Assembly (NCBI GenBank): GCA_013115135.1
Contig: JABANP010000227.1
Span: 1 to 64,000 of the forward strand
Direction of reading: 5' to 3'
DNA: 64,000 nt
Source of the DNA: Perkinsus olseni
Lineage: Eukaryota; Perkinsozoa; Perkinsida; Perkinsidae
Part shown: positions 57,927-64,000 of the stretch, one piece after another
Position numbering within the stretch: the first letter of the stretch is position 1
How the letters are laid out: each line of letters opens with the position of its first letter
Translations under genes and position numbers: made by a program
The notes under the pieces: model-generated
Database searches by the model: none
What the model saw: only the letters and a program-made list of their open reading frames with translations
What the model was told of the DNA's origin: nothing

Positions 57927-58085
57927 GATAGTCCGGGTCTGCTTCCATCGATAGTTTGATACTAGCGGGCTCTCACTGCAAAGAAGTTCCAACCTAGGGA
58001 GCGGCTTCTGCACGCTACGACTACTCGAGAGAGAGAAGAGTTTGATCGCACACTCAGAATGACTGATTCACTTTTCCCTGTGCTC
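57927..58085 (+). repeat. direct repeat, unit 1
   Basis: Starts at CCGGATAGTCCGGGTCTGCT and matches 60661-60820 at about 88 percent. The two units lie 2.7 kb apart in the same orientation. No open frame is conserved. Confidence 0.85.
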
Positions 58086-58116
58086 ATTGATTCCGGCACA
58101 GCTTTATTCGATGAGC

Positions 58117-58187
58117 CAATGCTGAAACTCAGAATCGACTCTGTGTCCGCATTGTACATGAAGGAATCAATTCCAGAATCGATTCTG
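58117..58187. repeat. inverted repeat around 58150
   Basis: CTGAAACTCAGAATCGA at 58117 faces TCGATTCTGAGCTTCAG at 58171, one mismatch over 17 bp, with a 37-base loop. A related phrase ATTCGATGAGCCAA.GCTGAA also occurs at 57813 and 58103, so this patch has been locally reshuffled. Confidence 0.7.
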
Positions 58188-58465
58188 AGCTTCAGTAGGG
58201 GTTCATTGAGCAGGGGGTAGGCTGTCCGGCCAGTGCAACCAGGATAGATTTATTTTGCAGCCTTCCGAACGGGGATACTGGGCATTGGGAGCGAAGGGGC
58301 TTTAAAGATGGTCGAGGTTATCGCACCAGAGGTAAGAGGGTGAGTACCAACAAAATTGCTTCACCGATATTTCAGCCCAACTCACTTCTAAGAAGGGCAC
58401 CTAGTTTACTCTGGCGTCCTTTGAATCACTCCACCCGCGTGGGCGGCTCCGGCCTCTCGGTAGCT

Positions 58466-58885
58466 ATGGTCAGGAAATATGGAGGAAGAGACCGCATTCT
58501 AGTTCTACCTGAGAGCTCCCAATTGCTTTACTCTAACCGTGACCCGCTCGAAATAAGAATTTGTGAGGGCGGGGGCCTTTTGACGTCGGGCACCCTGACG
58601 GGAGGGTTACCCTATATTTCATATGCAGTCTCTGAAATGTGCGATGTGCTGGCTGGGATCTCCAAGTTCGGTTACAGCGGTCTTGTCCCGGTCTCATATA
58701 TACTAGGACGAAGTGGGAAGACCCTACTAATCCGCTACACGCTGCTTGTCTTCAACGCTCGGCTAACGAACATGTTTGTGCCATTGACAGTTGTCCGGAT
58801 AAAACTTTTCACTACTAAGTTCTTGCTGATAGTCACGCCCGGAGTAGCGCGCCGCAATCATGCACACGTGCAAGCAGGCTGTTAG
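58466..58885 (+). CDS. unrecognised open frame
   Basis: 139-residue frame (MVRKYGGRDRILVLPESSQL to HAHVQAGC) between the direct repeats. It contains weakly hydrophobic stretches (LLIRYTLLVFNARL) but no known domain. Possibly a relic of an inserted element, possibly chance. Confidence 0.25.
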   Translation: MVRKYGGRDRILVLPESSQLLYSNRDPLEIRICEGGGLLTSGTLTGGLPYISYAVSEMCDVLAGISKFGYSGLVPVSYILGRSGKTLLIRYTLLVFNARLTNMFVPLTVVRIKLFTTKFLLIVTPGVARRNHAHVQAGC

Positions 58886-59257
58886 GCTGTCAGGGAGTAA
58901 CACATGATATCACGATTTTTCGTTTCTCGCCAGCGAGAAAGTTACTCCCTTTTTCATTCTGACAAATTGTCTCGGCCGGTAAATAAATCGAGCACAGTAA
59001 CTCGCAACGAGTATACACTCATGAGGAGCGGAAAGGGAAAGTGCTACCCAGGCCCTCGCGGTGCAGATAGATGAACAACTGATATCAACTCAAAGAGCCT
59101 TTTGAGGGTACAACAAATGGTCTCATAGGATCTTGTGTTGTCGAAAGAAGCTCCTGAGGCTGCGCCTGCAAAGACCAAGTAATGCTGTGCGGGACAGGAA
59201 ATTGTGGTCAGCTACACTTGGTATGCTGCGATGGCCGCGTAGATGATGATCTGCAGA

Positions 59258-59498
59258 ATGGCCGCCCACATAACGCGTCCGTTGACCGTCTCCGAGGCGT
59301 TACGGAAAATCTTGATGGGACGTGGTCGGGAGGCGACATTGCAGAAGCCTGCTGTAGCCTACCTCTTCCTGATCACGCTCGTATTCATTTTCAGACACCA
59401 TCCCCGTCACCCGGCCGATCAGGCTTTTCATCTTCGACGCTCTGAAGCAGCCAGGCCAGTTGAAATTTTCAAAGGCAGCTATGCGTCAGAAGAGAAAG
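59258..59498 (+). CDS. small single-pass membrane protein, first exon
   Basis: The ATG lies one base after ATCTGCAG. The frame MAAHITRPLTVSEALRKILM continues to one hydrophobic span, PAVAYLFLITLVFIF (59345-59390), then a basic, polar tail ending at a GTAGAC donor after SYASEEK. The 3' exon is not found with confidence. Mitochondrial inner-membrane or ER location is possible. Confidence 0.35.
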
Positions 59499-61397
59499 GT
59501 AGACGAGGCGCCACCACTCTGGGCCGTAGCTCACGTAGTTTTGAAATCACCGCCTGTCGCTGCATCCTCGGGTCCAAATGGCAAGTCTCCGAGCTCTGCC
59601 TCGTCGAGTGCATCGACTGTTAAACTCCATTTCGTCCTGACCACCAAGGGCAGCTCGACGCTCCAACTTCGCTCTTGTTTGAAGCAGACGAACTGCATGC
59701 AGGGTGATGGTACTTCGCCTTGCTCGATAGCTGAGCTTTCCATCTACGACCAACTTCCTCAAGACACATCGTACAGATGTCGTACTCACCACCTACATGC
59801 ATGCAACACGCACATCCGAAAGATACGCCTGCCCTTCTCACCAAGCTTGGGCGAGAAAGGCTTCTCGACCAGACTGTTGCGTTCTTGGGAGTGTGCGGAT
59901 GATCGGCTGCGTTGGCTCTCCCTTCGCTTCGCCTTGATCAGTATGACGGGGCTCCAAGCGGATCTCGCACCTCGACGGCATTACGGAGTTCCCACTCCAG
60001 AGTACGCGATTGGTCGTCAGAATGAGAGCCTGGGCGGGCACAGGCCCTGCTCACTGGAGACCTGTACGCTGTGCCGCACGGCAAACGCCTGTCCAGCTGA
60101 ATAATACGTCTCGTATCCAGCGAGCCATTCTCAGCCCTTCGGACTCATACGGGTGTGGAGTTTCGTCGTGAGTTCATGATTGCCGTACGAAACTCCGCAA
60201 AATATTTCGAGAACTTGCTCTGCGATCATGAACGCTTCTAATACTTCCGGCCTTGTGTCAGCAGTTTCCTCGTAGACTACGTACAACTGTTGCAGACTCA
60301 TGACAAGCTGTTATTGGACCATGCGACACCTCCCGTGTGGCTTGAGCGTACTGTAACTCCATGTCCACGTCACTAGCTCCTTTCATCATCAATTGTGTGA
60401 TTTTAGTGTACTTCACCGCCACGGCAACTTCCGCGGCTATGTGCTGACTGAAAATAACGACAAACTTCTGCGGTATTGATAGATCAGAAGCCTGTACGCC
60501 TACTGGAAGCACATTTGCTGACCTGGAAGGGTGTAAAAATGCACGCCGAGAGCTTGACAAAGTAAACAAGTAGCAGCTAGGCAGAGCATGATGAAAGACG
60601 TTATTGAAAAAGGGAATGATCTTCAGCAGAAAGACGAGGATCTGATCGTCATCATCTCACAACCGGATAGTCCGGGTCTGCTTTCATCGATAGTTTGATA
60701 CTAGCGGGCTCTAACTGCAGAGAAGTTCAAACCTAGGAAGGGTTTCTGCACGCCACGACTACTCGAGAGAGAAGAGTTTGATCGCACACCCACAATGCCT
60801 GATTCACTTTTCTCCCTGTGCAACAGAGTCCGACGCCGTGAGCAGAATGAAATGAAATACAACAGAGATTGCGCTGTGCGATGACTCTCTCCACAGGAGC
60901 AACTGTATACTGTACCAAGACGAAGACGCACAAGTGTTAGGCGGGTGAGCCAGGAGGCGGAATAACCCAGCAAGACACGAAGCAGTCCGGCCGGCTCAAT
61001 CTACTTTCACTTGCCAAACGCTGACATCTGCTCACTTCGGTGCTGCCACGATCAACCAGGTTCTATGTTGCCGCCAATAACATCACAGCGATACCTCAGC
61101 CGGGAGCGGTCGATGAGTACCCAACGTCCCGACAGGAATTGACGTGAACCTCGAACACCCCCGTCAGATTTGTTGGAGAAACATCTCCTATTACTTAGCA
61201 AAGGTTAGCCTAAGTAATGGCAATTAACATAGCGATGACAGAATAGAAGCGCCTCATCGACGCACTGGGCCGACTGATCGTTCGAACAAACAGCCGACCC
61301 TTTCGTTTCCGCGGCTCAAGTAAAAGCGCCGGAGAACAGGCAATACGAATAATGTGAAATAACAGTCAAGTGAGAACAGAGGCAAGGGGGCATCATT
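59499..61397. other. gene-poor stretch with second direct-repeat unit
   Basis: Holds the repeat at 60661-60820. A plus-strand frame at 59460-60104 and a minus-strand frame at 60569-60258 (KFVVIFSQHIAAEVAVAVKY) look partly protein-like but match nothing. Between 60820 and 61397 nothing is seen. Confidence 0.35.
60661..60820 (+). repeat. direct repeat, unit 2
   Basis: Partner of 57927-58085. Small indels and substitutions are spread evenly, so neither unit looks functionally constrained. Confidence 0.85.
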
Positions 61398-63161
61398 TTA
61401 TGCACCCAATGCAGAATCACGGATCTCATCGGCCTCCTTCTGAGTGCTCTTATAACGAAGTCTCAATTCAGCAAACTGCTCTGGTGTGGCTTGGAAGTCT
61501 TGGAAGCCAGCAGCACGAAGCCACTCAGTTGATGGACCATAGCCAACCTGAGTATAACCCCAATCAGAATAACCATTCTGATATTTCCCAAGAAGAGTAT
61601 AATGCAGATTGAGCCACTTCTCGGTAACGTAGTCGCCGAAGTCAGCCATCTGCGACTCGACTTCATCAGGGGTTTGGGTGGCCATCATCACATCAACTTG
61701 ATGCTCGATCTCATACTGAGCCTTCCTGACGTCGTTGATCATGTACATGTACTTGAGATCCATAACGTTAGAGACAGCCTCAGACGCCCACCAGAGAGAC
61801 TTCTTGCTGAACTCACCCTGCCAAGCATACTCGAGAGCAGGGATAGACTTGACAGTCTGATCGTGCTTGACAATAATGGGAATGTAGACACTCGCATGAG
61901 GGGTCATGGGGGCGAAATAAATAACATTGTAGTCCTTGTACGTAACAGCAATGTAAGAATACATAGTACGGTAAAGAGAGATTGCCCTTTCCCAAGCACC
62001 GTGCTGGAAGGTAGCCTCAGCACGTCCACCAGCATACCTATTGGGAGTCTTGAAGGGGCCGCCAGCAACGACATGATCAGTCAAGTCGTAAGCAGTTCCC
62101 TCCATATGATCCCTGTAGAGACGCTTCATGAAGTCGATGGTGACGGGTTCATCGGGCTCCACTGAGAAGGGGTAAGTCGGATGGTCCCATTCGACGCCAA
62201 GGGTGGGGTCGAGGTTGAGCGAAGGGGCGAAAAGAGAAAGACCCCTCCACACACGACGACCGGAGTAATAAGGGTTGTTGTACTCGCTGACACTGTACGT
62301 GGCAGCAAAGTCCAAAAGACCCTCACCATTCCACCAACCAAGTCTCAAGGCAATATCGAAGATGTTGTCGGAGAACATGAAGTTGTCACCATCGGTAGGA
62401 TCGATCTCCCGAATAACGAAGACGTTCGGGACGATAGTCGCATGACCCTTGGGGACCCTTTGAGCCGCCCACACCGCACCTTCGGCGGTGTCATCAGCCA
62501 GGATGTGGAAGACCCAGACCTCCGTACCATCGGCGATGGTCAAAGCCTCACCAGCCTCCTTCACACCAACAGAACCATAGAAACCGTGCTCCTCAGCGAG
62601 CTTACCCATAGTCTGTATGGCACATCTGGCGGTTGAGCAAACCTCAAGGGCGATATCAGACAACTCGCCGACCCAGAACAAGGCACCGCTGCCGTTCGGA
62701 CCCTCTCCTTTCGGAACAGAACTCAAACGGCCGCTGCAACTACTCTCGCCCATGGACAGACCAGCTTCGTTCATAACACCATAAGCGGCATCCCAGTAGC
62801 CGTAAGTTGTCCCTTCAGGCATGTCAATATACCCGATGGGAACACTAGGCTTCTGGTCAGGGGAGGTCGGGGCGTAGCTGGGGGCTCGAGAGGCATCGAC
62901 AATCCTCGGGTAGTTTTGAAACTGCTTGTAGACAGCTCTCTTCTCGCCTGGCCCATAAGTCTTCGGAGGGACGTGTACCATTCGGAAATCAAGAGGACTT
63001 CCATCGGCACTTGTCGCAGCGATGCACCCGCCGTCAGCGGTAGCGGCACAATCAACAGCAGTAGCTGTACAATGGTCATGATCTAGACGATCACGAGGAG
63101 CAGAAGGGGCCGCTGCGCTCAGACCGGCCGAGGCCAATAGAGCCAACGTGAGTGAAAGCAT
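61398..63161 (-). CDS. secreted C69-family peptidase (dipeptidase-like)
   Basis: Single uninterrupted frame of 587 residues, the only long gene here with no intron. The signal peptide MLSLTLALLASAGLSAAA is followed by a Cys-rich stretch and ATSADGSPLDFRMVHVPP, matching the family's Cys..DGS..R segment around the N-terminal nucleophile Cys (candidates Cys38 or Cys46). Then YGYWDAAYGVMNEAGLSMGE, ESSCSG, MGKLAEEHGFYGS, ADGTEVWVFHILAD and PNVFVIREIDPTD follow in C69 order. Conserved family Asn/Arg sites are retained as far as can be judged. The ATG lies two bases after TTTTTTCATTTGCTCTGTAG, a clear trans-splice acceptor, so the open frame extending upstream to 63374 is not used. It probably acts in a lysosome-like compartment or outside the cell. 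Confidence 0.9.
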   Translation of the reverse strand: MLSLTLALLASAGLSAAAPSAPRDRLDHDHCTATAVDCAATADGGCIAATSADGSPLDFRMVHVPPKTYGPGEKRAVYKQFQNYPRIVDASRAPSYAPTSPDQKPSVPIGYIDMPEGTTYGYWDAAYGVMNEAGLSMGESSCSGRLSSVPKGEGPNGSGALFWVGELSDIALEVCSTARCAIQTMGKLAEEHGFYGSVGVKEAGEALTIADGTEVWVFHILADDTAEGAVWAAQRVPKGHATIVPNVFVIREIDPTDGDNFMFSDNIFDIALRLGWWNGEGLLDFAATYSVSEYNNPYYSGRRVWRGLSLFAPSLNLDPTLGVEWDHPTYPFSVEPDEPVTIDFMKRLYRDHMEGTAYDLTDHVVAGGPFKTPNRYAGGRAEATFQHGAWERAISLYRTMYSYIAVTYKDYNVIYFAPMTPHASVYIPIIVKHDQTVKSIPALEYAWQGEFSKKSLWWASEAVSNVMDLKYMYMINDVRKAQYEIEHQVDVMMATQTPDEVESQMADFGDYVTEKWLNLHYTLLGKYQNGYSDWGYTQVGYGPSTEWLRAAGFQDFQATPEQFAELRLRYKSTQKEADEIRDSALGA

Positions 63162-64000
63162 TTCTACAGAGCAAATGAAAAAACTAACAATGAAACAATG
63201 GATACCAAACCAAAAGATTAACCAAGAGTATTCGAGAACGACGTAGGAATAGCAACCACCGGCATCTTCTAAGCTAGCCAGGCTATGATGCATAAAGCTT
63301 TGCGCCGTGGGACAGAGGATTATACCGGGGAAGGCGCTTCCTTCCTCTTCGCGTTTCAATTGTGAGAGTGGCACTTAGTAATAATGGGCGTTGCAGATTT
63401 GATTCATTGCAATCGTACTAGGCATACACCGCTGCGCGCTTTCGTCGAAACACTCCCAGAAGCTCGCCAGCAAGTCGAAAATAAACCTACTGGCAGAGCT
63501 GACTGATTGCTCACGGGAAAATCTTCTGAATCCGAGCCAGCGTCGACCGGCGGACCGCGTCATGAATCGGCATCGTGAATCTATAATCTTACTCAGAACT
63601 CAAGAATCAGTACCATGAATCTCGCATATTACTCGAAAGCGAAACAATCTTGCGAATTCAGCATCGCCCCATAGTGCTTCAAAGCAGCACAACCACAAGG
63701 GAATAGAAATGTAAGAATGGGGTTCCGCATACGCCCCACTGGATGATGCGCATGGGAATCATTCGGTGCCGCCCAAGGTTTGTGGGTCTTCCTTGGGAGG
63801 GCGATCGTTAGCAATTACTCGGGACGTGCTGGCTCGACACCCGACTTCGACGAAACTTTCTCGCCATTTCGCCCAAGTTCATCCGTGTTTTAGGGCTCTG
63901 CGCCAAACTTGTCCAAGCACGTATCGTTTCCTGGTACGACCTTCGATCGAAATCAGAAATCCATGCCCGTTCGCTCCTTCCGGCAACTCAGATGGATTCC
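63162..64000. other. right edge, no recognised gene
   Basis: Upstream region of the peptidase gene. No coding, RNA or repeat signal was noticed on either strand. Confidence 0.45.

Noticed and set aside
61602..62165. 187-codon plus-strand frame
   Set aside because: Lies wholly antisense to the C69 peptidase gene and has no domain.
63162..63374. Upstream extension of the peptidase to 63374
   Set aside because: The open extension crosses a strong pyrimidine-AG acceptor and places the signal peptide internally; the ATG at 63161 is right after that acceptor.
1..64000. CRISPR array, rRNA genes, bacterial operons or virus genes
   Set aside because: No regularly spaced repeats, rRNA motifs, Shine-Dalgarno-led gene strings or viral hallmark proteins were seen.

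Overview
This is nuclear DNA of a unicellular eukaryote. Genes are packed on both strands and broken up by very short introns, mostly 41-65 nt with GT-AG ends. Some introns start with GC in a GCAAGT context. Several start codons sit 0-5 nt after a pyrimidine tract and AG, which is what spliced-leader trans-splicing acceptors look like. Dynein light chain and a tubulin-type cytosolic carboxypeptidase imply a microtubule or flagellar cell. With the intron and acceptor style, this fits an alveolate of the Perkinsus/dinoflagellate kind. The organism name is inference; no marker gene settles it.

Layout. 1-9 kb: a complete cytosolic carboxypeptidase gene (minus), a decaying lineage-specific gene with a second broken copy, a small secreted protein, a striking pair of adjacent palindromes, and an LC8 dynein light chain gene whose three exons can be placed to the base. 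9.7-16.2 kb: a tandem duplication of a NEK-like protein kinase with patches of near identity, one copy carrying a 301-bp terminal-inverted-repeat element. 16.5-26.6 kb (plus strand mostly): eIF3 subunit d, three members of a three-exon Dabb (stress-response alpha/beta barrel) family, a putative mitochondrial protein and an aspartyl/asparaginyl beta-hydroxylase-family gene. 27.2-36 kb (minus): a single-pass membrane protein, a giant bridge-like lipid-transfer protein (BLTP2/SABRE/FMP27-like) and a Ser/Thr kinase with DFN in place of DFG. 36.4-48.8 kb (plus): eIF4E, a B-box zinc-finger protein, two NIPA-type magnesium transporters plus the orphan tail of a third, and a HAD-fold phosphatase-like gene. 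49.7-57.7 kb (minus mostly): a Gln/Met-rich protein, mitochondrial ribosomal proteins bL25m and mL49, and a LAMMER/CLK kinase. 58-64 kb: sparse sequence with direct repeats, then a secreted C69-family peptidase gene without introns.

The window looks like ordinary housekeeping content (translation initiation, mitochondrial ribosome, signalling, lipid transfer, Mg transport) mixed with local duplication and repeats. No operon-like functional unit is visible. The most unusual signal is that several clearly conserved genes change reading frame by one base where no satisfactory intron can be drawn, often at runs of C. Consensus errors are the simplest explanation, but a real decoding effect is not excluded. 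Exon limits were read by eye, so spans of multi-exon genes are firmer in the middle than at the ends.
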